Positions 8,028-15,688 of a DNA stretch of 64,000 bases are shown piece after piece. Position 1 is the first letter of the stretch. Every line of letters begins with the position of its first letter. This DNA comes from Planotetraspora silvatica. Its GTDB lineage: Bacteria; Actinomycetota; Actinomycetes; Streptosporangiales; Streptosporangiaceae. The DNA is taken from contig NZ_BOOQ01000027.1 in assembly GCF_016863315.1 (NCBI RefSeq), forward strand, positions 1 through 64,000, written 5' to 3'. The notes under the pieces were generated by a model that was not told the origin of the DNA, did not search any database, and saw only the letters and a program-made list of their open reading frames with translations. Made by a program: the position numbers and the translations under genes.

Positions 8028-9337
8028 TGGGCGAGCTGGAATCCGGACTTCTGCATGTCCGCCACGGTCGTCTCCTGCATCACCTTCACGGCGTCGGAGA
8101 ACGAGGACGTGTCCTGCACGGCCTTGTCGAAGGCGTCCTTGAAGGCGTTGTAGGTCACGTTGACGTCCGGTCCGAAGGTGAAGCCCCGGGCCGTCGCGGA
8201 GATGTCGGCGGTCTGCCGCCAGAAGTCCGGCTGGTTGGAGAAGTAGTCGGGGGCGCTGGTCAGCGCGGCGCCGCCCTTCGTCGCCGCCGGGTAGACCGCG
8301 CCTTCCGTGACCAGCAGGGACAGCGCCTCGGGGTCGGTGTTCAGCCAGGTGGCGAATTGCGTGGCGGCCGCCTGGTTGGGCGACTTCTGGGCGACGGCGG
8401 TGGACGAGCCGCCCCAGAAGCCGGTGGCCTTCTCACCGGCGGACCACTGCGGAAGCGGCGCGATCGCCCACTTCCCCTTGCCCTTGGGGGCGTTGCTCGA
8501 CAGGACTCCCGGACCCCAGACGGCCGAGGGCCAGGTCAGCAGGGTGCCGTCGTTGAGCGCCTTGTTCCATTCGGGGGTGAAGTACGGCTGGCCGTCGATG
8601 ACCCCCTCCTTGACCAGGCCGCCCCAGTAGTCGGCGACCTTCTTCGTGGCGTCGTCGTCGATGGCGACCTTCCACGACTCGCCCTGGATCGACCACCACT
8701 GGGCGCCCGCCTGCTGGGCGAGGCCGGCGAACGAGCCGGGGTCCTTGCTCGAGAACGTGCCGAGGTAGACCTTGGGGTCGGCCTTGTGCACCTTGCGGGC
8801 GGCCTCGGCGTACTCGTCCCACGTCTGGGGCACCTGGACGCCGTACTTGTCGAAGAGGTCCTTGCGGTAGTAGAGCATCATCGGGCCGCTGTCCTGCGGG
8901 ATGGCGTAGACGACGTCCGTGCCGAGCGTGACCAGCCCCCAGATCCCCTCGCCGAACTCGCCCTTGACCTGGGTGGTGCCGGCCGTCAGGTCGGCGACGG
9001 CGTCGGCGGCCACGAACGACGGCAACATCTGGTATTCGGCCTGGATCAGATCGGGCGGGTTCCCGGCCTTGGCGGCGGTGAGGAACTTGGCGGCCGCGTC
9101 GTCGCCCCCGGCCTGCTTGCTCACGCTGACCTGGATGTCGGGGTGCGCCTTGTTCCAGACCGCCACGATCTTGTCCATGTTGGGGACCCAGCTCCAGTAG
9201 GAGAGCGTGACCGGCCCCGCGGCGGAGGTCTGGGCGGCCGTCGGCGCGGCCGTTTCCCGTGATCCGCCGGAGCATCCGGCGGATAAGGCGAGGGCGAGGG
9301 CCGCGGCCCCCGCCACTGCGAGCCGACCTGAACGCAT
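8024..9337 (-). CDS. sugar-binding lipoprotein of ABC importer (galactan locus)
   Basis: A 437-residue extracytoplasmic solute-binding protein, family 1. The lipobox LSAGC at residues 18-22 gives lipid attachment at Cys22. The mature region begins with a Ser/Thr/Ala-rich linker and then VTLSYWSWVPNMDKIVAVW, the usual first strand of this family. The start at 9337 was preferred to the in-frame ATG at 9349 because GGAGG lies 5 bp before it, overlapping the upstream ATG. It is the first gene of the leftward operon (binding protein, two permeases, LacI) and shares a promoter region with the divergent GH42 gene. It should deliver beta-1,4-galactan fragments produced by the GH53 enzyme. Confidence 0.9.
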   Translation of the reverse strand: MRSGRLAVAGAAALALALSAGCSGGSRETAAPTAAQTSAAGPVTLSYWSWVPNMDKIVAVWNKAHPDIQVSVSKQAGGDDAAAKFLTAAKAGNPPDLIQAEYQMLPSFVAADAVADLTAGTTQVKGEFGEGIWGLVTLGTDVVYAIPQDSGPMMLYYRKDLFDKYGVQVPQTWDEYAEAARKVHKADPKVYLGTFSSKDPGSFAGLAQQAGAQWWSIQGESWKVAIDDDATKKVADYWGGLVKEGVIDGQPYFTPEWNKALNDGTLLTWPSAVWGPGVLSSNAPKGKGKWAIAPLPQWSAGEKATGFWGGSSTAVAQKSPNQAAATQFATWLNTDPEALSLLVTEGAVYPAATKGGAALTSAPDYFSNQPDFWRQTADISATARGFTFGPDVNVTYNAFKDAFDKAVQDTSSFSDAVKVMQETTVADMQKSGFQLAQ

Positions 9338-9370
9338 ACGTGCCTCCATGGGGGTGGGGGAGACGTCAAC

Positions 9371-9512
9371 AGTCTGGGAACGTTCACAGACTGGAATCCC
9401 GGTCTGCGAGTGTCAATGCTCGTTACATTGTCGTTAACTGGCGCGTTGATCTGCGATGTTGGCGACGCCTCTTTTCTCGCGTGGGCGGCTCGATTACTGT
9501 GCACGTTCACAG
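9371..9512. promoter_or_regulatory. two related palindromic LacI-type operators in the gan divergent promoter
   Basis: A 22-bp inverted repeat, AGTCTGGGAACGTTCACAGACT, occupies 9371-9392, with one mismatched pair (TCTGGG against CACAGA). A 16-bp relative, CTGTGCACGTTCACAG, lies at 9497-9512, 20 bp before the GH42 start. Both share ACGTTCACAG and have the central CG step typical of LacI/GalR operators. One would cover the binding-protein promoter and the other the GH42 promoter. Confidence 0.75.
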
Positions 9513-9531
9513 AACAAGACGAGGGGGAGCT

Positions 9532-11595
9532 TTGCCTGGATATCCCGTCCTGCCCGATGGCCTGGCATACGGGGGGGACTACAACCCCGAGCAGTGGCCG
9601 GAGGAGGTGTGGCAGGAGGACGTCCGGCTGATGCGCGAGGCCGGGGTGAACCTGGTCACGGTCGGCGTCTTCAACTGGGGCCTGATCGAACCCGCGGAGG
9701 ACGTGTACGACTTCGACCGGCTCGACCGGATCCTCGATCTTCTGCACACCGAGGGCATCATGGTCGACCTCGCGACGCCGACGTCCTCACCCCCCGTGTG
9801 GTTCCGCAACCGCTACCCGGGAAGCCGGCTGGTCGACCGGGAGGGCCGCGTGCTCGGCGGCGCCACCCGCCACAGCTTCTGCCCGAGTTCGCCCGACTAC
9901 GCCGCCGCCTCGGAACGCGTGGCCGTACGGCTGGCCGAACGGTACTCCGGGCATCCGGCGCTGGCCATGTGGCACGTCCACAACGAGTACGGCTGGGCCA
10001 ACGCGCACTGCTACTGCGCGACCTCCGCGGAGGCGTTCCGTGCCTGGCTGCGGGAGCGGTACGGGGACATCGGAGCCGTCAACGCGGCCTGGGGGACCAC
10101 GTTCTGGGGACTGACCTACGGCTCGTTCGACGAGATCGAGCCGCCGGTGCACGCCCCGGTCGGCCTGCTGACCGGACTCCAGCTCGACTTCATGCGCTTC
10201 TCCGTCGACGCCCACGTCGCGAACTTCCGGCGGGAACGGGCGGCCGTCCGGCGGTTCAGCGACCTGCCGGTCACCACCAACTTCATGATCCCCAACTGCA
10301 AGCCCATGGACTACTGGCGATGGTCGGCCGAGGTCGACGTCGTCGCGAACGACCACTACCTCGACGCGGAGGGACCCGACGCCCACATCGACCTGGCGAT
10401 GGCGGCGGACCTCACGCGCTCGGTGGCCGGCGGCCGCCCGTGGATGCTCATGGAGCACTCGACGGGCGCGGTCAACTGGCAGCCCCGCAACCTCGCCAAA
10501 CGCCGGGGGGAGATGCGGCGAAACAGCCTCGCGCACGTCGCCAGGGGCTCGGACTCGGTGATGTTCTTCCAGTGGCGCGCCTCACGTCACGGCGCGGAGA
10601 AGTTCCACTCGGCGATGGTGCCCCACGCCGGGACCGATTCCGAGGTCTGGCGGGACGTCGTCGACCTGGGAACCGACCTCGGCCGGCTGGCCCCGGTCCG
10701 CGGCTCGCGGGTCGAGGCGGACGTCGCCGTCGTCTGGGACTGGGAGTCCTACTGGGCGCTCGAACTGGAATGGCGGCCCTCGGCCGACCTGCGGTTCCGG
10801 GAGCGGGTGGGGGCGTTCTACGCCGCCCTTTGGCGCGAGCACGTCACCGTCGACTTCGTCCACCCGTCGGCCGACCTCTCGGCGTACCGGCTGGTGGTCG
10901 CGCCCAGCGCGTACCTGCTCACCGAGGCGTCGGCCAAGAACCTGCACCGCTACGTCGAGGCCGGCGGTCACCTGCTCGTCTCGTTCTTCTCCGGCATCGT
11001 CGACGAGAACGACACGATCCACGCGGGGCCGTACCCGGGAGTGCTCCGCGAGGTGCTCGGCCTGTCGGTGGAGGAGTTCCATCCGCTCCGCGAGCACGGC
11101 ACGGTCACCGTCGCTCCCGCCACCGGGATCGGGGGATCCGTCGGCCGGATCTGGTCCGAGCGCGTCCGCGTGGGGGAGGCGATGCCCGTGTGGACGTTCG
11201 CCGACGGCCCCGACGCCGGCCACCCCGCGGTGACCAGGCACGACCTCGGAGCCGGCGCGGCCTGGTACGTCGCCACCGCCCTCGACGAGACTCACGGCGC
11301 GACGGACGGTACTCACGGCGTGGCTCACGACACGGCTCGCGGCTCCGCCTCGCGTGATCCGTACGGCCTGCGGGGGCTGCTCCGCGAGGTGCTCGACCAC
11401 GCGGGCGTACGGCGGCTCGCGGGCGTCCCCGAGGACGTCGAGGTCGTCCGGCGTGGCGCCCACCTCTTCCTCATCAACCACGCCGACCAGCCGGCCACCG
11501 TTCCCGGCGTGACGGGAACCGGCCTGCTCGACGGCGTGGAGCACCGGGGCTCCGCCACCGTCCCGCCCGGAGGGGTGGCGGTGGTCCGCACATAG
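9532..11595 (+). CDS. GH42 beta-galactosidase
   Basis: A 687-residue glycoside hydrolase family 42 enzyme. The start is taken as TTG at 9532, preceded by GAGGGGGAG, because family members begin almost immediately with the conserved LAYGGDYNPEQW (here residues 11-22). The catalytic acid/base is Glu152 in HVHNEYGW and the nucleophile Glu308 in MLMEHST. Cys117 and CYC at 160-162 correspond to the zinc cluster, but the fourth position appears to be Ser. The trimerisation domain and a small C-terminal beta domain follow. There is no signal peptide, so it should act in the cytoplasm, releasing galactose from imported beta-1,4-galacto-oligosaccharides. It may be co-transcribed with, or terminated before, the GH53 gene. 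Confidence 0.93.
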   Translation: MPGYPVLPDGLAYGGDYNPEQWPEEVWQEDVRLMREAGVNLVTVGVFNWGLIEPAEDVYDFDRLDRILDLLHTEGIMVDLATPTSSPPVWFRNRYPGSRLVDREGRVLGGATRHSFCPSSPDYAAASERVAVRLAERYSGHPALAMWHVHNEYGWANAHCYCATSAEAFRAWLRERYGDIGAVNAAWGTTFWGLTYGSFDEIEPPVHAPVGLLTGLQLDFMRFSVDAHVANFRRERAAVRRFSDLPVTTNFMIPNCKPMDYWRWSAEVDVVANDHYLDAEGPDAHIDLAMAADLTRSVAGGRPWMLMEHSTGAVNWQPRNLAKRRGEMRRNSLAHVARGSDSVMFFQWRASRHGAEKFHSAMVPHAGTDSEVWRDVVDLGTDLGRLAPVRGSRVEADVAVVWDWESYWALELEWRPSADLRFRERVGAFYAALWREHVTVDFVHPSADLSAYRLVVAPSAYLLTEASAKNLHRYVEAGGHLLVSFFSGIVDENDTIHAGPYPGVLREVLGLSVEEFHPLREHGTVTVAPATGIGGSVGRIWSERVRVGEAMPVWTFADGPDAGHPAVTRHDLGAGAAWYVATALDETHGATDGTHGVAHDTARGSASRDPYGLRGLLREVLDHAGVRRLAGVPEDVEVVRRGAHLFLINHADQPATVPGVTGTGLLDGVEHRGSATVPPGGVAVVRT

Positions 11596-11597
11596 GG

Positions 11598-11644
11598 GTC
11601 CCCGGCGCCGCGCCGATGCCTGACCGCGGCGCGGCGCCGGGGAC
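11598..11644. terminator. long GC hairpin between GH42 and GH53 genes
   Basis: A perfect 17-bp inverted repeat: GTCCCCGGCGCCGCGCC at 11598-11614 pairs with 11628-11644 across a 13-base loop. It begins 2 bp after the GH42 stop. With no T-tract it may act as a GC-type terminator or 3' stabiliser that uncouples the GH42 and GH53 messages. Confidence 0.6.
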
Positions 11645-11695
11645 GCACGGGGGTTCGGGGGATGTCCGCATCACTCCTCACCTGAGCGAGGACAC

Positions 11696-13222
11696 ATGAA
11701 CAAGACCCTGATGGCGCTCGCCCTGTGCGCCACCGCGACACTCGTCGCGATCCAACCGGCACGGGCCGACTCCGGCCCTCCCAAGGTCGTCAACGGCGGT
11801 TTCGAGAACGGAGCCGCCGGCTGGCGGACGTCCGCAGGCAAGAACGCGGCGGTGTCCACCCAGGCGGGAGGGCACACCGGGGCGTACCGGCTCACGCAGC
11901 AGGCGGCGACGGCGTTCCGGGCCGAGACCCGCCAGACGGTGTCCGGGTTGCGGGACGGCTACTACACCCTGCGCGCCTGGGTGCGGACGGGGACGGCGAG
12001 CCAGAGCCGGATCGCCCTGAAGGACTGCGGCCCGCCGGACGCGGCCACCTTCGTCCCGGCATCCGGTTCGGAGTGGCTGCACATCGCGGTCACCCAGAAG
12101 GTGACGCGAGGCAGGTGCACGATCAGCCTCGGCACCGACGCGGCCGCCGGAGGCTCGGCCGACTTCGACGACGTCACCTTCGCCCCGGGGAAGGCGGCGC
12201 TCTCCGTGAAGGGGGCCGACACCTCGAGCCTGCCGAAGTCGGAGGCGAACGGCGGCAGGTACCTGACCGCCGGCGGCAAGCGGGCCGACGCCCTGAAGAT
12301 CCTGCACGCCGCCGGGGCCGACTACGTGCGGCTCAAGGTGTGGGTCGACCCGGTCGACGGCTACAACGACAAGGCGCACGTGCTGGCCATGGCCAGGCGC
12401 GTCAAGGCGCTCGGCATGGGCCTGCTGGTCGACTTCCACTACTCCGACGCGTGGGCCGACCCGGGCAAGCAGTACAAGCCCGCCGCCTGGACGGACCTCG
12501 ACTACGCGCATCTGAAGACCGCGCTCTACGACCACACGTACGACATGCTCAGCGCGCTGAAGGCACAGGGGACCACGGCCGACATGGTCCAGGTCGGCAA
12601 CGAGATCAACGACGGGATCCTGTGGGAGGAGGGCCGCAGCTCGCACTTCGCCGACCTCGCGGGCCTGCTCAACGCGGGATATCAGGCGGTCAAGGACGTC
12701 TCGGACCGGACGAAGGTCGTCCTGCACGTGGCCGAGGGCGGGAACAACGGGCTGTTCCGCTGGTGGTTCGACAGCGCCGCCGCCAACGGGGTCCGCTACG
12801 ACGTGATCGGCGTCTCCTACTACCCCTACTGGCACGGGACGCTCGGGGCCTTCCAGGCCAACATCGACGACATCGCGGCCCGTTACGGCAAGCCCGTGCT
12901 CATCGCCGAGACGGCCTACCCCTTCACCGACGCCGAGAACGACCCCCTGACCAACATCATCACCTCGGCCGAGCCGTACCCGAACTATCCCGCCACGGCT
13001 GCCGGCCAGTCCGCGATGTTCCGTGACGTGCTGAGCATCGTCCAGGCGGTGCCGGACGGGCGCGGGCTCGGCGCCGTCTACTGGGAGCCGACCTGGACCG
13101 CCGTGCCCGGGAACGGGTGGGACCCGGCCGATCCCTCCTCCGGGAACGGCTGGGAGAACCAGGCGCTGTTCGGCTACGACAATCGGGCGCTCCCCGCGAT
13201 GGGGGCGTTCGCCCACCAGTGA
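11696..13222 (+). CDS. secreted GH53 arabinogalactan endo-beta-1,4-galactanase
   Basis: A 508-residue exported enzyme. A Sec signal peptide (hydrophobic core LMALALCATATLVAI) is cleaved near ARA-D at residue 24. Residues about 28-165 form a beta-sandwich carbohydrate-binding-like module (VVNGGFENGAAGW...FDDVTFAPG). Residues about 168-508 are the GH53 barrel, starting KGADTSSLPKSEANGG and containing acid/base Glu303 (QVGNEINDG) and nucleophile Glu405 (IAETAYPF). It cuts beta-1,4-galactan side chains of pectin outside the cell; the products suit the divergent transporter and GH42 enzyme. It is flanked by strong hairpins on both sides, so it may be a single-gene transcript. Confidence 0.93.
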   Translation: MNKTLMALALCATATLVAIQPARADSGPPKVVNGGFENGAAGWRTSAGKNAAVSTQAGGHTGAYRLTQQAATAFRAETRQTVSGLRDGYYTLRAWVRTGTASQSRIALKDCGPPDAATFVPASGSEWLHIAVTQKVTRGRCTISLGTDAAAGGSADFDDVTFAPGKAALSVKGADTSSLPKSEANGGRYLTAGGKRADALKILHAAGADYVRLKVWVDPVDGYNDKAHVLAMARRVKALGMGLLVDFHYSDAWADPGKQYKPAAWTDLDYAHLKTALYDHTYDMLSALKAQGTTADMVQVGNEINDGILWEEGRSSHFADLAGLLNAGYQAVKDVSDRTKVVLHVAEGGNNGLFRWWFDSAAANGVRYDVIGVSYYPYWHGTLGAFQANIDDIAARYGKPVLIAETAYPFTDAENDPLTNIITSAEPYPNYPATAAGQSAMFRDVLSIVQAVPDGRGLGAVYWEPTWTAVPGNGWDPADPSSGNGWENQALFGYDNRALPAMGAFAHQ

Positions 13223-13230
13223 GTCCGGCC

Positions 13231-13268
13231 GTACGGCTCCCGCGACCCGCGGGTCGCGGGAGCCGTAC
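13231..13268. terminator. 38-bp perfect palindrome, bidirectional terminator
   Basis: Bases 13231-13268 form an uninterrupted palindrome (GTACGGCTCCCGCGACCC and its exact complement around a CGCG centre). It lies between the convergent GH53 and LLM oxidoreductase genes, 9 bp after one stop and 21 bp from the other, which is where a bidirectional terminator is expected. Confidence 0.7.
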
Positions 13269-13288
13269 GCGCTCCGCATCCGGAGGCG

Positions 13289-14146
13289 TCAGCGGGTGAG
13301 GGGTGCCAGTTCCCGCCACTCGCGGCGCGGGAACGCCCCGTCCGCGCGCAGGACGTGGAGGGCGACGTGCTCCGCCCCCGCGTCGTGGTGTTCTCTCAGG
13401 CGGCCGGCGATCGCCTCGACCTCCCCCCAGGCCACGACTCGGTCGATCAGGTGGTCGCTGCCGCCGCCGGCCAGATCCTCGTCCGCGAACCCCTGGCGGC
13501 GCAGGCTCCTGGCGTAGTGGTCCATGGTCAGGAACGGCCCGAGGAAGCCGCGCGCGGTGGCACGCGCCCTGCCGGGGTCCCCGTCCAGCACGACGGCCTG
13601 GTAGGGGGCGAGCGTAGGCCCCAGCCCGAGCGACTCCCGGGTGGCCGCCGTGGACTCGGGCGTGACCATGAACGGGTGCACCCCCGAGGTGCGCTGCCCG
13701 CCCAGCCGTACGAGTCGCGGGCCCATCGCGGCGAGGATGCGCTCGTCCGCGGGGAGGGGGACGTCCGCGTGGTCGAGACGGTCGAGATACCCGTTCATGT
13801 CCTCCACCGGCCGGAACGGGCGGCCCGCCCCGTCCGCGGCGGCGGGGTCGCTCACCCCGAGGCCCGTGAGGACGCGTGCGCCGTACGCCTCCCGGAGCGC
13901 GGCGTGACCCCGGGAGATCTCCTCGGCGTCGTGCCGCCAGATGCTGATGACGCCGGTGGCCACCGTGGTCGTACGGGTGGCCCGCAGCAGCCTTTCCATG
14001 TCGCCGAGGACGTCGCCGCCGCCCAGGCCGGGGATCCACAACGTCCCCCAGCCGAGATCGTCGAGTTCGGCCGCGGCCTCCGCCGCCTCGACCGGATCGC
14101 CGAGACGGAGTTCCGTGCTCCAGATTCCCGTTCGTCCCAGGTCCAT
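13289..14146 (-). CDS. LLM-class (luciferase-like, probably F420-dependent) oxidoreductase
   Basis: A 285-residue protein of the luciferase-like monooxygenase superfamily. The N-terminus MDLGRTGIWSTELR and the following EAAEAAAELDDLGWGTLWIPG fit the actinobacterial subfamily of probable F420-dependent enzymes. The core GARVLTGLGVS and the C-terminal substrate loop are present. The start is at 14146 with GGAG upstream. It follows the SDR gene by 68 bp on the same strand, the gap being filled by a 12-bp tandem repeat. Cofactor choice (F420 versus FMN) is inferred from similarity of pattern; the substrate is unknown. Confidence 0.82.
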   Translation of the reverse strand: MDLGRTGIWSTELRLGDPVEAAEAAAELDDLGWGTLWIPGLGGGDVLGDMERLLRATRTTTVATGVISIWRHDAEEISRGHAALREAYGARVLTGLGVSDPAAADGAGRPFRPVEDMNGYLDRLDHADVPLPADERILAAMGPRLVRLGGQRTSGVHPFMVTPESTAATRESLGLGPTLAPYQAVVLDGDPGRARATARGFLGPFLTMDHYARSLRRQGFADEDLAGGGSDHLIDRVVAWGEVEAIAGRLREHHDAGAEHVALHVLRADGAFPRREWRELAPLTR

Positions 14147-14164
14147 CGTTGACGCTCCTGTCCG

Positions 14165-14224
14165 TCTTAGTCCTGGTCTCAGATCTGTTCTCAGGCCTGG
14201 TCTCAGGCCTGGTCTCAGATCTGG
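14165..14224. repeat. 12-bp tandem repeat over the SDR stop codon
   Basis: Five 12-bp units of the type TCTCAGGCCTGG run from 14165 to 14224; two are identical and the others differ at one to four bases. The repeat begins inside the last codons of the SDR gene. Because 12 is a multiple of three, every unit read from the SDR strand carries an in-frame stop (four TGA and one TAA). Confidence 0.8.
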
Positions 14225-14964
14225 TTGAGGCCGCCGTCGACGTAGAGGTTGGAGCCGGTGACGAAGGTGCTCTGGCCGGAGGCGAGGAACAGGACCGCGT
14301 CGGCGACCTCCTCCGGCCGGCCCATCCGGCCCATGGGCACCTGGCCCGCCATGTAGCCCTTGAGCTGCTCGGCCTGCTCCTCGTCGGGGGCCAGGCCGCT
14401 GAATCCGGGGGTGTCGACCGGCCCGGGAGTGATGGCGTTGACGCGGATGCCGCGGCCCCTGAGCTCGTTGGCCCAGGTGCGGGCGAAGGAGCGTACGGCC
14501 GCCTTGGACGCCGCGTACACACCGAAGGCCTCGGTGCCGGAATCCGCGGCGGAGGAGGAGGTCAAGATGATCGACGCGCCGTCGTTGAGCAGTGGCAGCG
14601 CCTTCTGGACGGTGAAGAGCGTCCCCTTGACGTTGGTGTCGAAGGTCTGGTCGAAGTGCCCTTCGGTGACCTGCTCGAGAGGGGCGAAGGCGCCGTTGCC
14701 CGCGTTGGCGAACAGCACGTCCACTCCCTGCCCGCGCTGCTCGACCGCGCTGTAGAGGCGGTCGAGGTCCGTCAGGTCCGACACGTCGCCCTGGACGCCG
14801 ACGGCGTTGGGGCCGATCTTCCGTACCGCGTCGTCGAGTTCCGGCTTGCGCCTGCCGAGGACGAACACGAGCGCGCCCTCCTGCGCCAGCCGCCGGGCCG
14901 CGGCCAGTCCGATGCCGGTGGTGCCCCCGGTCACGACCGCGGTCTTGCCTTCGAGCTGTCCCAT
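14215..14964 (-). CDS. SDR-family oxidoreductase
   Basis: A 249-residue classical SDR. The cofactor motif TGGTTGIG is at residues 12-19, NAG at 88-90, and the active site Ser137/138, Tyr150 and Lys154 (YAASK). GRRK after the second strand suggests NADP(H). The PGPVDTPGF loop and the C-terminal VTGSNLYVDGG are hallmark positions. The start at 14964 was chosen over upstream codons because the fold begins there, AGGAAGGG lies upstream, and the upstream codons overlap the operator. It is divergent from a TetR gene, with two GTACCGATCGGT palindromes between, so it is probably repressed by that protein. Confidence 0.9.
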   Translation of the reverse strand: MGQLEGKTAVVTGGTTGIGLAAARRLAQEGALVFVLGRRKPELDDAVRKIGPNAVGVQGDVSDLTDLDRLYSAVEQRGQGVDVLFANAGNGAFAPLEQVTEGHFDQTFDTNVKGTLFTVQKALPLLNDGASIILTSSSAADSGTEAFGVYAASKAAVRSFARTWANELRGRGIRVNAITPGPVDTPGFSGLAPDEEQAEQLKGYMAGQVPMGRMGRPEEVADAVLFLASGQSTFVTGSNLYVDGGLNQI

Positions 14965-14992
14965 TGCATGGTCCCTTCCTGCGGTAATTTCG

Positions 14993-15055
14993 GTACCGAT
15001 CGGTACTGAAAAGGACCATAGCACCTGCGCGGACGACTTGTGTACCGATCGGTTT
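14993..15055. promoter_or_regulatory. two GTACCGATCGGT operators for the TetR regulator
   Basis: A perfect 14-bp palindrome, GTACCGATCGGTAC, is at 14993-15006, and a second copy, GTACCGATCGGTTT, is at 15042-15055, 49 bp further on. They flank the divergent promoters of the SDR and TetR genes. ACCGATCGGT-type sites are commonly bound by TetR proteins of this architecture. Confidence 0.78.
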
Positions 15056-15076
15056 TTCGTTGGCTACCCTGGAGGC

Positions 15077-15688
15077 ATGAGCAGCACTGGACGGACCGTG
15101 ATCGGCCGGCCTCGCGGGTTCGACGCCGACGCCGCACTGGACCGGGCGCTTGAGGTCTTCTGGCGTCAGGGCTACGAGGGCGCCTCGCTCAGCGACCTCA
15201 CCGAGGCCATGGGCATCAACAAGACCAGCATGTACGCCGCGTTCGGCAACAAGCGTGAGTTGTTCGGCAAGGCACTCGCCCGCTACGCCGAGGTCGACAT
15301 GGCCTACGCGCGCCAGGCCCTGGCCGCGCCGACCGCCAGGGGGGTCGCCGAGACCTTCCTGCGGGAGAACGCCAAGGCCGTGACCACACCGGACCGGCCG
15401 CCGGGGTGTCTCTCCATTCAGGGCGGCCTGTCGTGCGGGCCCGACAACGCCGAGGTGACCGCGACCCTCGCCCTGGCGCGCAAGGGCGGGGAACTCGCGA
15501 TGCGCGACCGGTTCCGCCGCGCGATCGAGGACGGTGACCTGGGCCCCGAGAACGATCCCGACGACCTCGCCCGCTACATCATGGCCGTGTCGGAGGGCCT
15601 GGCCGTCCACGCCTCCGCCGGCGCCACCCGCGAGGAACTCACCCGCGCCGTAGAAATCGCCCTCCGCGCCTTCCCCCCTTCAGCGTGA
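15077..15688 (+). CDS. TetR/AcrR-family transcriptional regulator
   Basis: A 203-residue protein. The TetR helix-turn-helix is residues about 17-60 (RALEVFWRQGYEGASLSDLTEAMGINKTSMYAAFGNKRELF), a version typical of regulators that control SDR or nitroreductase-like genes. PGCLSIQGGLSCG in the C-terminal domain is a conserved ligand-domain motif. GGAGG sits only 1 bp before the ATG, so an alternative GTG at 15098 (opening VIGRPRGFD) is possible. Its stop codon TGA is the first three bases of the TGATCATG repeat element that follows. Confidence 0.9.
   Translation: MSSTGRTVIGRPRGFDADAALDRALEVFWRQGYEGASLSDLTEAMGINKTSMYAAFGNKRELFGKALARYAEVDMAYARQALAAPTARGVAETFLRENAKAVTTPDRPPGCLSIQGGLSCGPDNAEVTATLALARKGGELAMRDRFRRAIEDGDLGPENDPDDLARYIMAVSEGLAVHASAGATREELTRAVEIALRAFPPSA

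Noticed and set aside
13231-13268. Attachment or recombination site at the 38-bp palindrome
   Set aside because: It sits between convergent gene ends with no integrase nearby, so termination is the simpler explanation.
11678-13279. 533-codon minus-strand frame opposite the GH53 gene
   Set aside because: Shadow of a strongly supported GH53 gene with catalytic residues; the antisense product has no family pattern.
14965-15610. Upstream extension of the LLM oxidoreductase frame on the minus strand
   Set aside because: The extension is antisense through the TetR gene and out of frame with the SDR; the true enzyme begins at 14146 and the SDR at 14964.
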